64,000 nucleotides of DNA from Alphaproteobacteria bacterium (lineage in GTDB: Bacteria; Pseudomonadota; Alphaproteobacteria; Caulobacterales; Caulobacteraceae): positions 1 through 64,000 of the forward strand of contig JAHJOK010000024.1 in NCBI GenBank assembly GCA_018820205.1, written 5' to 3'. Position 1 is the stretch's first letter; every line of letters begins with the position of its first letter. This document shows positions 8,669 through 18,271 of this stretch, piece by piece. Made by a program: the position numbers and the translations under genes. Below the pieces are notes generated by a model that did not search any database, had not been told where the DNA came from, and saw only the letters and a list, made by a program, of their open reading frames with translations.

Positions 8669-9481
8669 TCACGTCGTCAGGGCCTTCGCTAGCCTCAGAA
8701 AGCCGGCGATGTCGATGGTCTCGGCGCGGGCGTCGGGATCGATCCCGGCCGCCTCGCACAGGGCGCCGCCGCCCAGCTGTTTCAGGCTGGACCTCAGCAT
8801 CTTGCGGCGCTGCCCAAAGGCGGCGGCGGTGACCCGTTCCAGCCGTTTCAGCGTCGCGGCGTCCGGCCGATCCTGACGCGGCACGACGTGAACGACGGCC
8901 GAGGCCACCTTGGGCGGCGGGGTGAAGGCGGAGGCCGGCAGGTGCATGACGATCCGGACCTCGGCCACGGCCTGGGAGATGACGGCCAGACGGCCAAAGG
9001 CGTCGTCGCCCGGCGCGGCCACGATCCGCTCCGCGACTTCCTTCTGGAACATCAATGTCAGGGCGACGGGCGTCCACGAACCGGTCAGCCAGTCGATCAG
9101 CAGAGGCGTGCCGACGTTGTAGGGCAGGTTGGAGACGACATGGGCCGGGCCCTCGACCAGCTTCGACTGATCGACCTTCAGGGCGTCGGCCTCGACGATG
9201 GCCAGCCGACCCTCGCCGGTGTCCAGTTCGGCCAGCAGCGGCAGGAAACGCGGATCCTTCTCGATCAGCACGACCTGGCCCGCGTCGCTCTCAAGAATGG
9301 CGCGGGTCAGGCCGCCGGGGCCGGGCCCGACCTCGATCACGGCGCGGCCCTCGAACGGACCGGCCAGACGCACGATCTTCCGCGTGATGTTCAGGTCCAG
9401 CAGGAAATGCTGGCCGAAGCTCTTCTTGGCCAGCAGGCCGTGGGCTTCGAGCGAGTCTCGCAAGGGGGGCAGGTCGGTCAC
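8669..9481 (-). CDS. rsmA: 16S rRNA (adenine1518-N6/adenine1519-N6) dimethyltransferase RsmA
   Basis: A 270-residue SAM-dependent methyltransferase that dimethylates two adenines in the 3' end hairpin of 16S rRNA during late 30S assembly. KKSFGQHFLLD near residues 19-29 is the family N-terminal signature. VIEVGPGPGGLTRAI is SAM motif I, and VSNLPYNVGTPLL is the NLPY catalytic motif IV. The C-terminal GQRRKMLRSSLK is also typical. It follows pdxA by nine bases, and pdxA-rsmA (ksgA) linkage downstream of surA and lptD is widely conserved. Confidence 0.96.
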   Translation of the reverse strand: MTDLPPLRDSLEAHGLLAKKSFGQHFLLDLNITRKIVRLAGPFEGRAVIEVGPGPGGLTRAILESDAGQVVLIEKDPRFLPLLAELDTGEGRLAIVEADALKVDQSKLVEGPAHVVSNLPYNVGTPLLIDWLTGSWTPVALTLMFQKEVAERIVAAPGDDAFGRLAVISQAVAEVRIVMHLPASAFTPPPKVASAVVHVVPRQDRPDAATLKRLERVTAAAFGQRRKMLRSSLKQLGGGALCEAAGIDPDARAETIDIAGFLRLAKALTT

Positions 9482-9490
9482 CCGGCCCTG

Positions 9491-10486
9491 TTAGCCCGCC
9501 TGACGCGCCGCCGCCATGGTCGCGGCCAGACGGATCGCGGCGATCAGGCTGTCGGGCCGCGCCACGCCCTTGCCGGCGATGTCGAACCCTGTTCCGTGGT
9601 CGGGCGAGGTGCGGATGACGGGCAGCCCCAGGGTCGCATTGACGCCGCCCCAGAAGTCCAGCGTCTTGACCGGGATCAGGGCCTGATCATGATACAGGCA
9701 GATGGCGGCGTCATAGGCCGCGCGCGCCTCGTCATGGAACATCGTGTCGGCGGGTTGGGGGTCGGTGATGTCGATGCCCTCTGCGCGAAGGGCCGCCGCC
9801 GCCGGGCGCAAGACCTCGATTTCCTGCAGGCCCAGGGCGCCGCCCTCGCCGGCGTGAGGGTTCAGCGCGGCCAGGGCCAGCCGGGGTCGGGCGATGCCGA
9901 AGTCGCGGCGCAGCGTCTCATGCACCACGCGAACCGTCCGACCGACCCGGTCGGCCGTCACCAGTTCGGCCACCTGGTCCAGGGCCACATGGATGGTGAC
10001 CAGACAGGCGCGCAGGTCACGGGCCGTCAGCATCATCACCGGACCCCGGGTTCCCGCATAGGGCGCGTCGGCGGTCAGTTCGGCGATGAACTCGGTGTGG
10101 CCCGGAAAGCGGAAGCCGGCGGCGTAGAGCGGAGCCTTGGCGATCGGCGCGGTGACCACGCCCGACGCCTCGCCCGACAGGGCCAGGGCCACCGCGTTCT
10201 CGATCCAGTCGGCGACGACGGCGGCGTTGCGCGGGTCGGGCCGGCCCGGCTGAACCGGCGCCGGCGCGGGATGGTCCAGAACGGGCAGGGCGCGACCGAA
10301 CACGGATGCCGCGTCGGACGGCGCGCCGATCTCGGTCACCGGAATCCCCTGCGAGTCCAACAGCCGGATGTCGCCGATCACCGCGAACGGCGTCTCGGTC
10401 GAGGTCGCGGTCCACGCCCTGGCGATGATCTCGGGGCCGACGCCCGCGGGCTCGCCCATGCTCAGGATCAGGGGCGCGGACCCCAT
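9491..10486 (-). CDS. pdxA: 4-hydroxythreonine-4-phosphate dehydrogenase PdxA
   Basis: A 331-residue NAD-dependent enzyme of the DXP-dependent pyridoxal phosphate pathway. It oxidises 4-phosphohydroxy-threonine to the precursor condensed by PdxJ. Motifs include LSMGEPAGVGPEI at the start, [23 protein letters not shown] and CLYHDQALIPVK; the conserved His residues in the last three bind the divalent metal. Length fits the family (about 330). The start is three bases downstream of the SurA-like gene stop, consistent with a single transcript. The product feeds PLP to enzymes such as the aminotransferase two genes on, though that link is coincidental. Confidence 0.95.
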   Translation of the reverse strand: MGSAPLILSMGEPAGVGPEIIARAWTATSTETPFAVIGDIRLLDSQGIPVTEIGAPSDAASVFGRALPVLDHPAPAPVQPGRPDPRNAAVVADWIENAVALALSGEASGVVTAPIAKAPLYAAGFRFPGHTEFIAELTADAPYAGTRGPVMMLTARDLRACLVTIHVALDQVAELVTADRVGRTVRVVHETLRRDFGIARPRLALAALNPHAGEGGALGLQEIEVLRPAAAALRAEGIDITDPQPADTMFHDEARAAYDAAICLYHDQALIPVKTLDFWGGVNATLGLPVIRTSPDHGTGFDIAGKGVARPDSLIAAIRLAATMAAARQAG

Positions 10487-10489
10487 CGG

Positions 10490-11830
10490 CTACTTCAGTT
10501 CGATCAGGGCGTCGGCGCGCAGGTCGCGGATGTAGCGTCGGGCCAGCATGGCCAGGTTCTGGTTCTGCAACTGGCCCTCGACCTGACGATAGGTCGGGAC
10601 GTCCGCGCCGCCGACGCGACGGCCGCAGACAGCCAGCAGGTGCAGACCCAGGGGTGTGCGAACGGGGTTGCTGACGGTGTTCACCTCGGCCGCGCGGGCG
10701 ACCTGCTGGAACTGGGGCGCCAGGTTCGCCACATCCGCCTCACCCAGGTCGGAGCCCAGAAGCCCGGCCTCGGAGGTGCTGCGTTGCAGGATATTGTCGC
10801 ACGTCAGGCTGGGGCGCAGGGCCTCCAGCCGGCGCGTTGCGGCGGCGACTTCGCTCTCGGTCGCCGTCTCGGGAAGTTCGATCATGGCCTGTTTGAGCGA
10901 GACCAGATTGGTGGCCGCGCCCGCCCGCTTGTCGCGCATGTACAGGATATAGACCCCGCCCTCGACGGGGATCGGGCGCGACAACTGACCGACCTCCAAC
11001 GCCTCCATCGCCGACTGCAGCGCGGGCTGGACTGTGCCCTGGACGATCCAGCCGGCGTCGCCGCCGCGGGTCGCCGACGGCGCGGCCGAGAACTGACGCG
11101 CCACCGCCTGGAACGGGGCCCCCTGGACCATCTGCTGCACCAGTTGTTCGGCGCCGTTCACGGCGGCCTGCTGACCGCCGACGCGATTGGCCTCGATGTA
11201 GATTTCACCGACCAGATACTGGGGTTTGGAGGCCGCCTCGGTGAGTTGGCGCATGGCCTGTTCGACCTGGCTGCGGCTGACCCGCGCCCGGCTGTTGAAA
11301 CGGCCGCCGACCAGTTCGCGCCAGCCGATCTCGGTGCGCAGTTGCTCGCGCATGGCCTGCGGGCGGATGCCGCCCTGCTGCAGATAGGCCATATAGGCCT
11401 CGGGGGTCACTCCGGCCTCCTGCGCCATGCCGGCGATCTCGCGATCGATTTCCTCGTCGCCGATCTTCAGCGACTCGTAGTTGGTGATCTCCTGAGCCTG
11501 GAGCCGTTCTTCGATCAGGGCCTGAAGCGCCTGCTGCTGGATCGCGGGAATGTTCTCTTCGGTCGGTTGCACCTGGCTCATCGCGATGACGCTCAGCATC
11601 CGCTGGCGCAGGTCATAGCCGGTGATGATCTGGTCGTTGACGGTGGCCACGATCCCGTCCGCCAGACGGAATTCGGGCTGGGTCGCGGGGGCGGTCGTCG
11701 GAGCCTGTTCCGCCGCCGGGTCCAGTTGTCCCGCAGCGGTGGTCGATCCGGCGGGCGCGGTCTGGGCGATGGCCGAGCTCGCGACCAGAGCGGCGATCGC
11801 GCAACCGGTCGTAAAACGCATCAAACGCAT
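10490..11830 (-). CDS. surA: SurA-like periplasmic chaperone / peptidyl-prolyl isomerase
   Basis: A 446-residue secreted protein. I place the start at 11830 because it yields the signal peptide MRLMRFTTGCAIAALVASS-AIAQ and has a GGA-type ribosome site. The mature protein has a helical chaperone N-domain (VNDQIITGYDLRQR at about residues 65-78). One parvulin-type PPIase domain follows (about 250-350, with GGDAGWI and LSRPIPVEGGVYILYM), plus a C-terminal region with LGLHLLAVCGRR. SurA escorts beta-barrel proteins to the BAM complex. LptD, encoded just upstream, is a classical SurA client, so the operon makes functional sense. Confidence 0.85.
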   Translation of the reverse strand: MRLMRFTTGCAIAALVASSAIAQTAPAGSTTAAGQLDPAAEQAPTTAPATQPEFRLADGIVATVNDQIITGYDLRQRMLSVIAMSQVQPTEENIPAIQQQALQALIEERLQAQEITNYESLKIGDEEIDREIAGMAQEAGVTPEAYMAYLQQGGIRPQAMREQLRTEIGWRELVGGRFNSRARVSRSQVEQAMRQLTEAASKPQYLVGEIYIEANRVGGQQAAVNGAEQLVQQMVQGAPFQAVARQFSAAPSATRGGDAGWIVQGTVQPALQSAMEALEVGQLSRPIPVEGGVYILYMRDKRAGAATNLVSLKQAMIELPETATESEVAAATRRLEALRPSLTCDNILQRSTSEAGLLGSDLGEADVANLAPQFQQVARAAEVNTVSNPVRTPLGLHLLAVCGRRVGGADVPTYRQVEGQLQNQNLAMLARRYIRDLRADALIELK

Positions 11831-11904
11831 GGTCAGTCCTGGTTCCTTCAAGCCTGCTTGCCGCATCCTGGGATGGGCCCGGCGCACGTCTTCACGCGTC
11901 ATGC

Positions 11905-14334
11905 CTAACGCAAGCCATTTGATCCATAGCCTGACCCTCCAAAAGTGGCGAGGTTTAGACGAACGAAAACACCTTCCGACGGACCGCTGGGCCGGACACG
12001 GGTGTTGTCGCGGCGATAACCGACCTCGATGCGGAAACAGTCGTCGTCGAACACCACGCCGACTTCGGACCGCGTGATCAGGTCGCGCTCCAGGTCCTGA
12101 ATGCCGGCGACGGTCAGTCCCCAGTTGCCATAGACGAACTGCTGCACGGCCAACTGCACGAATTCGTAGTTGCGATTCAACGGCCCGGCCAGCGGGTTGG
12201 ATCGATCGACGATATAGCTGATTGTGGCCAGGTTGCGCCGACCCCAGCGCCCGTCCACGGCCGCTTCGGCCCGTCGGATGTCGCCCGAGCCGTCGACGGT
12301 CGCATGGCCCCAACCTCGAATCCGGTCCGAAGGCTGGAAATTCCCCTGCACCACCCAGTCCGAGGTCTGCGCGGCCAGGCCGGTCGGATCATAGAGTGCG
12401 GAGGGGTTGTCCGGCACCGGAATGCGGAAAGCATTCTGTTCGGCATCGCGCATGCTTCGGCCGACGAACAGGCTGGCCGTCCGCCCCTCGCCCCAGCGCA
12501 GCGTGCTGCGAACGCCGGCGGTCAGGCGAGCTCCGCCCTCGAGCAGGTCGTAGCCGGGAAAGCGGTCGATCCGAAACAGGGATGATTCGTCCAGCTCCAG
12601 CGTTTCCGCGTCCTCCACCGGGATCCGGGAGTCCAGGTCCGGATCGGTCGAGATCGACAGCTGGGCCATAGGCTCGACGATCAGATCCGCCCCGCCTTTC
12701 AACCGGCGGATCAGGGGATAGCTGACGTCCAGGCCGGCCGTCGCGCGCTGGCGCGAAATCGTTTCGGCCTCCAGTCCCAGAACGGGCGGCAGATCATCGA
12801 TCGAATAAAGATCGACCCGGCCGTCCACGAACGGCTCATAACGGATGCCGACCGGCGAAATGAAGGTCCGGCGCCAGTCGAACTGACCGGTGACGCGCCG
12901 GCTGTCGACTCCGGGCATGCCCAGGGTCGAACCCGTGGGAATGATCTCGGGCCTCAGCACCGGACTGCCGACGTAGTCGTCGCGGTATAGCGAAACCGCC
13001 GAACCTTTCAGCCGCAGCCGCCCGCCCAGGACGGCCTGGACCGGCTCCCAACGCGCGTCAATCAGAGGGGCCACCAGCGGCAGGGTGTTGTCCGATTCAA
13101 AGATGTTCAGCGCCGGGGTGATGTCGTTGAACTGTGCGACCCGCAGGCTCTGTATCGAGAAGGCGGCGATCGAAACATACGACCGATCGGTCTGATGTTC
13201 GGCGTACAGCTGGCTGATCAGCCGGCGTTGATCGCCGTAATACAGGCCGTTGTCCTGATACGGATCCTGAATGTCGTAGCGATCGAACAGGGTCTTGTCC
13301 GACGTCCGCTCGGCGGTGAAGCCCCAACGCCATGGCCCGGCCGGGTCGAACCGCCCGTCGGCCAGGAAATAGCTGCGGCTGGTGCGGTCGCCGAAATCGA
13401 CGTTGGTCTCGGCGTCGCCGTCGCCGTCCAGGTCGAAATCGCCGAAGTTCTGCGCATAGGTGTAGCCGCCGCGCGCCACGATGGTCCCGTTCGCAAACCG
13501 GCGACGCCATTGCAGATTGAGGAACGGCGAAACGCCCGTGTTGAACTGCGGACTGATCAGCCAGTCTTCGGACGCCGAGATCACCTGCAGATACGGCGTC
13601 TCGATCGAGACGCCGCGCCCCTGATCGTAGTTGACGTTCGGCACCAGGAAGCCGGACGCCCTCTCCACGGTCGGGTCGGGATGGGCGAAGAACGGCGTGT
13701 AGAACACGGGCACGCCGCCCAGTTTGAACACCGCGTTGCGATACAGGATCGCTCGCAGGTCCTCGTCCTGCACCACCTTCTCGGCCTGAATCGACAGGCT
13801 GGGCTGTTTCGGATTTCCGTCGGCGTCACAGATCGGGCAGGGGGTGAACAGCGCATAGTTCAGCTCGCTGACGTTCTCGGACCGGCGCACGGCGGTGGCG
13901 GCCATCAGGCTGGCGCCGTTGGCCAGGCGGGTGGCGAAATCGACCGCGACCCCGGCCCTAAGTTCCGAATCCAGTTCCAGGTGGCTGGCGAAAACCCGGT
14001 TCCCGTCAGGGTCCGTCAGTTCGACATCGCGATCCGCCGTGCCGATGCCCTGGGCCAGATCGTAGGTCAGGCTCCCGCTTCTCAGGGTGCGACCCTGGAA
14101 GCGCGCGTAGATCCGATCCTGTTCGCCCGAGGCCGTGATGACATCGCCCCGGCGCTCGGCGACGTCGGCGTCGATATAGACGGCGTCGGCGGTCAGACCG
14201 TCGGGCTGCGCCGTCGGACGCGGCGGGTCCTGCTGCGCCAGCGCCGCCGTCGGCGCAAAGGTCAGGATCGCGACTCCGGCCAGCAGCCGGATGCGCAGAG
14301 CAGTCGTGCGAAAGGCGGCGGCTTCAGCCCGCAT
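11905..14334 (-). CDS. lptD: LPS-assembly protein LptD
   Basis: An 809-residue outer-membrane beta-barrel that inserts lipopolysaccharide into the outer leaflet together with LptE. A signal peptide (residues about 12-34, ending ALAQ) precedes an N-terminal OstA-like domain, where VYIDADVAERRGD and ITASGEQDRIYARFQG show the periplasmic jellyroll. Many alternating barrel strands follow to the C-terminus, for example VFYTPFFAHPDPTVER and LISQLYAEHQTDRSYV. The pair of Cys in TPCPICDADG is reminiscent of LptD disulfides but lies at an unusual place. Order lptF-lptG-lptD-surA is conserved in alphaproteobacteria. Confidence 0.93.
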   Translation of the reverse strand: MRAEAAAFRTTALRIRLLAGVAILTFAPTAALAQQDPPRPTAQPDGLTADAVYIDADVAERRGDVITASGEQDRIYARFQGRTLRSGSLTYDLAQGIGTADRDVELTDPDGNRVFASHLELDSELRAGVAVDFATRLANGASLMAATAVRRSENVSELNYALFTPCPICDADGNPKQPSLSIQAEKVVQDEDLRAILYRNAVFKLGGVPVFYTPFFAHPDPTVERASGFLVPNVNYDQGRGVSIETPYLQVISASEDWLISPQFNTGVSPFLNLQWRRRFANGTIVARGGYTYAQNFGDFDLDGDGDAETNVDFGDRTSRSYFLADGRFDPAGPWRWGFTAERTSDKTLFDRYDIQDPYQDNGLYYGDQRRLISQLYAEHQTDRSYVSIAAFSIQSLRVAQFNDITPALNIFESDNTLPLVAPLIDARWEPVQAVLGGRLRLKGSAVSLYRDDYVGSPVLRPEIIPTGSTLGMPGVDSRRVTGQFDWRRTFISPVGIRYEPFVDGRVDLYSIDDLPPVLGLEAETISRQRATAGLDVSYPLIRRLKGGADLIVEPMAQLSISTDPDLDSRIPVEDAETLELDESSLFRIDRFPGYDLLEGGARLTAGVRSTLRWGEGRTASLFVGRSMRDAEQNAFRIPVPDNPSALYDPTGLAAQTSDWVVQGNFQPSDRIRGWGHATVDGSGDIRRAEAAVDGRWGRRNLATISYIVDRSNPLAGPLNRNYEFVQLAVQQFVYGNWGLTVAGIQDLERDLITRSEVGVVFDDDCFRIEVGYRRDNTRVRPSGPSEGVFVRLNLATFGGSGYGSNGLR

Positions 14335-14378
14335 GCGTCAAACCGTTCCTCACAAGGCCCCCGCCCCAAGAGAGCCGC

Positions 14379-15527
14379 TTACCCGTCTTCGGTATAGAAC
14401 AGCAAGGTGAAGGCGGCGAGCGCCGTCAGGATCGTGGGTAACCAGGCCGCCAGAAAGGGCGGCACCACTTCCGCCGATCCCATCGCGGCCGAGAACTGGT
14501 TCAGGAAGAAGAAGGCGAAGCCCAGCACGACCGCGGCCACCGCCATCCGCGCCAGATCGCCCAGACGCATCAATCTGAGTGAAAAGGCGGCCGCGAGAAT
14601 CGTCATGGCCGCGAAGGTCAGCGGCGTGGACAAAAGCTGCTGGAACCGCAGCTGGTAGGCCGTCGACGAAAACCCGGCGGCCTCGATGCGCCCGATCTGT
14701 CCGGGCAGGGACCAGAACGGCGTCGACTGGGGCCTCGAGAACCGTTCGAACGCCTCGTCGTCGGCGAGCGCCGACTGCATGTCCAGTGTGGCGTAGCGAA
14801 CCGCGCGCTGGCCTGTCTGGGCGCCCACGGCGTCGAACAACCGCCAGCGACCGGCGCTGAGCACGGCGGTCGGCGCGTCGATCCGTTCGGTGAAGGACCG
14901 CCGCCCCTCCGGGTCCGTCAGATAGATGAAGAAGGTCACGTCCAGCAGCCGGCCGTTGGCCCGATCCTGACGGCCGGCGCGAATGACCATCTGGCGCTGA
15001 CCATCGCCCTCGCGCAGCCAGACAGCCTGCTGTTCCTCCGCACCCAGCACTGACCCGGAAATGCGCGCCCGCTCGCGCTGGAACAGGCCATCGGCGGAGG
15101 CGGCCGCCGGGCCGATGACCGTGACCGTCAGAACGCCGATCACCAGGGCGGCGCCCGCCGCCGGCAGGACGAAGCGCCAGGCCGAGACCCCCGCCGCCCG
15201 CATGGCCACCAGCTCGCTGCGCCGGTTCAACCCGACGAAGGCCGCCAGGGTGCCGAACAGGAAGACGAAGGGCAGCAACTGCACGATCACGGCAGGCGAC
15301 TTGATCATCATCAGGCCCACGATGCGCACGGCCGACAGGTCGGTGTCAGAGCCAAGGCCTCGGGAAATCTCGACGAAATCGATCAGCATGATCAGGGCTG
15401 CGATGATCGCCAGGGCGCCGCCCAGCGACCGCGCCAGCTGGATCAGCACATAGCGCTCGATACGGCCCAGCCGAAGGGCGCTGAGTACGTGGCCCGGCGC
15501 GGCCGATAGGGAGCCGAGCGCGCTCAA
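14379..15527 (-). CDS. lptG: LPS export ABC transporter permease LptG
   Basis: A 382-residue YjgP/YjgQ family permease with about six transmembrane helices: three near the N-terminus (around residues 30-125) and three at the C-terminus (about 300-380). A periplasmic jellyroll domain sits between them (QQAVWLREGDGQRQMVIRA, RWRLFDAVG). LptF and LptG form the membrane core that, with the LptB ATPase, extracts LPS from the inner membrane. The first residues overlap the lptF stop by four bases, showing coupled translation. lptB and lptC are not in this window. Confidence 0.9.
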   Translation of the reverse strand: MSALGSLSAAPGHVLSALRLGRIERYVLIQLARSLGGALAIIAALIMLIDFVEISRGLGSDTDLSAVRIVGLMMIKSPAVIVQLLPFVFLFGTLAAFVGLNRRSELVAMRAAGVSAWRFVLPAAGAALVIGVLTVTVIGPAAASADGLFQRERARISGSVLGAEEQQAVWLREGDGQRQMVIRAGRQDRANGRLLDVTFFIYLTDPEGRRSFTERIDAPTAVLSAGRWRLFDAVGAQTGQRAVRYATLDMQSALADDEAFERFSRPQSTPFWSLPGQIGRIEAAGFSSTAYQLRFQQLLSTPLTFAAMTILAAAFSLRLMRLGDLARMAVAAVVLGFAFFFLNQFSAAMGSAEVVPPFLAAWLPTILTALAAFTLLFYTEDG

Positions 15528-16654
15528 GCGAATCTGGCCTTCAGCTGTGCGACTACGTTCGACGATGATCGGCGCGGCTTCAGGGCCCGAAACAGGAGGC
15601 GCAACGCCAGGGCCGTGGCTGCGGCGGGCAATAGATACTGGAACAGGTTCAGCCAGGAATTCCAGGCGCTGGCCGCGACGACGGCGTAGCCGACGATACG
15701 CACCAGCAGGAAGGCCGCCGCCGCCTTGGCGATACGAAAACTGTAACCGGTGCGGCTGAAGGCCCCGCCCAGGATCGCGGCCAGCGCCATGGCCATCGCG
15801 GCCAGCGCATAGAGCGGCGACGACAGTCGTGCGTGGGCCTCGGCCAGCAGTTCATCACGCGGGGCCGTGTCGCGGACAAGGGCGGGTGTCGGGTTCAGCA
15901 ACTGGCCCATCCACAGATCGGCGGGCTTGTAGCGGATCCGCGCATCGTCGCTGACATACTGCGCCAGCGGGAAGACATAGCCGTCGAACGACAGTTGCTG
16001 CAGCACGCCGCTGGAGCTGTATTGCTGCCACGACCCCTGTTTCATCGTCAGCACCGGCTGGCCGTCGACCCGGCCGAAGCGAGCCTCGGTCGCATCCCAG
16101 GTCGTCACCTGATCGCCGTCCTCGATATAGATGAACATGTTTTTCAGCAGGCCGTTCTGCTCGATCTGCTGGACGTAGACGGTCAGGCCGTTCGGCCCCT
16201 GAACGAACCGGCCTTCCTCGACCAGCAGGGCGGCCAGATCGGTGCGGATCGCGAACGCCTGCTGGCGCGAGGTCTGCTGCGCCCAGGGCTGCACCAGCAC
16301 GTTGGTGAACAGCACCACGCCGGCCACGATCAGGGCCAGACGCGCAGAAGGGGCGATCATCTGCCAGCGCGACATGCCGCTGGCGTAGGCGGCGGTCAGT
16401 TCCTGCTCGCGCTGCAGCCGGGTCAGGGCGATCAGTGCGCCGACGAACAGGCCGATCGGCAGGATGACGGCGAACAGCTGAGGCACGGCCAGCAGGGTCA
16501 GCTTCAGCATGACCCAGACGCTCTGGCCGCGTTCGACGATGACTTCCAGCTGATCCAGGCTCTGGCTCAGGATGCCGATTCCCGCCAGCGACCCGCAGGC
16601 CGCCAGGACAGGCAGGCTGATCTGGCGGAAAAGGTAGCGCTGAATCAGGGTCAT
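15524..16654 (-). CDS. lptF: LPS export ABC transporter permease LptF
   Basis: The paralogue of LptG, with the same 3+3 membrane helix plan and a periplasmic domain containing LTVYVQQIEQNGLLKNMFIYIEDG. I prefer the ATG at 16654 (MTLIQRYLFRQISLP), since LptF proteins normally begin so close to the first helix. An in-frame ATG at 16702 would add a basic 16-residue extension, and neither has a strong ribosome site. The protein is 376 residues from the chosen start. It is the first gene of the seven-gene minus-strand operon and is divergent from pepA across about 95 bases that should contain both promoters. Confidence 0.9.
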   Translation of the reverse strand: MTLIQRYLFRQISLPVLAACGSLAGIGILSQSLDQLEVIVERGQSVWVMLKLTLLAVPQLFAVILPIGLFVGALIALTRLQREQELTAAYASGMSRWQMIAPSARLALIVAGVVLFTNVLVQPWAQQTSRQQAFAIRTDLAALLVEEGRFVQGPNGLTVYVQQIEQNGLLKNMFIYIEDGDQVTTWDATEARFGRVDGQPVLTMKQGSWQQYSSSGVLQQLSFDGYVFPLAQYVSDDARIRYKPADLWMGQLLNPTPALVRDTAPRDELLAEAHARLSSPLYALAAMAMALAAILGGAFSRTGYSFRIAKAAAAFLLVRIVGYAVVAASAWNSWLNLFQYLLPAAATALALRLLFRALKPRRSSSNVVAQLKARFA

Positions 16655-16795
16655 GCGGGCGATGGAAATCACCCGGTTGCGGGCGCGGACGTTGGGGCGC
16701 ATCTAATACACGTCCGGCTGCGCCGCCGACAATGGCAGGCGCGACCATTCACAGTTCAATGACCGGGAGACCATCCCGGCTGGAGTACGCTCTTC

Positions 16796-18268
16796 ATGAA
16801 AATCGATTTCGTCGCCGATGCGGGCGCAAACGGCGTTCTGGCCATCCTGGTGCACGACGGGCGCAGCCTGTCCGGCGCGGGCGGCGAACAGGATGCCGCA
16901 GCGGGCGGCGCCCTGACCAAGGCGATGAAGACCAGCCGTTTCACCGGCGGCGCAAACTCCAGTCTGGTCGTCGCCGCCCCGGCGGGCGTGAAGGCGGACG
17001 CCATCGTGCTGGTCGGCGCGGGCGCCGCTGACAAGTTCGACGATCTGGCGCTGGAGACCGCCGCCGGCGCCGCCTATCAGGCCGTCAAGACATCGGGCGC
17101 CGAGACGCTGACGATCGACCTGGGCCACCTGTCGGCCGAACAGGCCGCGCGCGCCGCCTTCGCCGTGCGCCTGGCCGCCTACAGGTTCGACAAATACCGG
17201 ACCAAGGAAAAGCCGGACAAGATTCCGTCGATCAAGACGGTCCATATCGTCACCGGGGATGTCGCCGCCGCCAAGACCGCGCACGCGCCGCTGGATGCCG
17301 TGGCCGATGCCGTGACCTTCTCGCGCGACCTGGTCGCCGAGCCCGCCAACATCCTGTATCCGGCCGAGTTCGCGCGCCGGGTCAAGGAATTGGAACGTCT
17401 GGGCCTGACCGTCGAGATCCTGGGCGAAAAGGAAATGGAAAAGCTGGGCATGCACGTCCTGCTGGGCGTCGGTCAGGGCTCGGTGCGTGAAAGTCAGCTG
17501 GCCGTGATCCAGTGGAACGGCGGCAAGGCCGGCGACGCGCCGATCGCCTTTGTCGGCAAGGGCGTCTGTTTCGACACCGGCGGCATCTCCATCAAGCCCT
17601 CGGCGGGCATGGAGGACATGATCTGGGACATGGGCGGCGCGGCCGCCGTGGCCGGACTGATGCACGCGCTGGCGGGCCGCAAAGCCAAGGTCAACGCCGT
17701 CGGCGTGCTGGGTCTGGTCGAGAACATGCCGGACGGAAACGCCCAGCGCCCGGGCGATATCGTCAAGTCGATGTCGGGCCAGACGGTCGAGGTGATCAAT
17801 ACCGACGCCGAGGGCCGTCTCGTTCTGGCCGACGCGCTCTGGTACACGCAGGACCGGTTCAAGCCGAAATTCATGGTCGATCTGGCCACCCTGACCGGGG
17901 CCATGATCGTGGCCCTGGGGCTGGACTACGCCGGCGTGTTCTCGAACTCCGACGATCTGGCCGACGCCATTCTGGCGGCCGGTCCCAAGGTGGACGAGAA
18001 CGTCTGGCGCATGCCGCTGCCGCCGCAGTACGACAAGATCATGGACAGCGTGAACGCCGACGTGAAGAACTCGGCCGGCCGAGACGCCGGGTCGATCACG
18101 GCGGGCCTGTTCCTGCAGCGCTTCACAAACGGCGTGCCGTGGGCCCATATCGACATCGCCCCGACCGCCTGGGTCAACAAATCGACCCGCCCGACCGTGC
18201 CGGACGGTCCCGTGGGCTGGGGCGTGCGCCTGCTGGACCGGATGGTGGCCGACACCTACGAAAACTAA
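16796..18268 (+). CDS. pepA: leucyl aminopeptidase (PepA, M17 family)
   Basis: A 490-residue cytosolic metallo-exopeptidase. The C-terminal catalytic domain shows VGKGVCFDTGGISIKP (metal and Lys ligands), MGGAAAVAGLMHALA and the family signature NTDAEGRLVLADAL around residues 335-350. The N-terminal 160 residues form the macro-like domain of M17 enzymes. PepA trims N-terminal residues from peptides, and in some bacteria also binds DNA. pepA followed directly by holC is a very common arrangement in proteobacteria; holC starts three bases after the pepA stop. Confidence 0.95.
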   Translation: MKIDFVADAGANGVLAILVHDGRSLSGAGGEQDAAAGGALTKAMKTSRFTGGANSSLVVAAPAGVKADAIVLVGAGAADKFDDLALETAAGAAYQAVKTSGAETLTIDLGHLSAEQAARAAFAVRLAAYRFDKYRTKEKPDKIPSIKTVHIVTGDVAAAKTAHAPLDAVADAVTFSRDLVAEPANILYPAEFARRVKELERLGLTVEILGEKEMEKLGMHVLLGVGQGSVRESQLAVIQWNGGKAGDAPIAFVGKGVCFDTGGISIKPSAGMEDMIWDMGGAAAVAGLMHALAGRKAKVNAVGVLGLVENMPDGNAQRPGDIVKSMSGQTVEVINTDAEGRLVLADALWYTQDRFKPKFMVDLATLTGAMIVALGLDYAGVFSNSDDLADAILAAGPKVDENVWRMPLPPQYDKIMDSVNADVKNSAGRDAGSITAGLFLQRFTNGVPWAHIDIAPTAWVNKSTRPTVPDGPVGWGVRLLDRMVADTYEN

Positions 18269-18271
18269 CTC

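Noticed and set aside
8888..11908. A long plus-strand open frame of about 1000 codons over rsmA, pdxA and surA
   Set aside because: It is an antisense shadow of three genes with clear family motifs; the predicted protein is Gln/Arg/Gly-rich nonsense.
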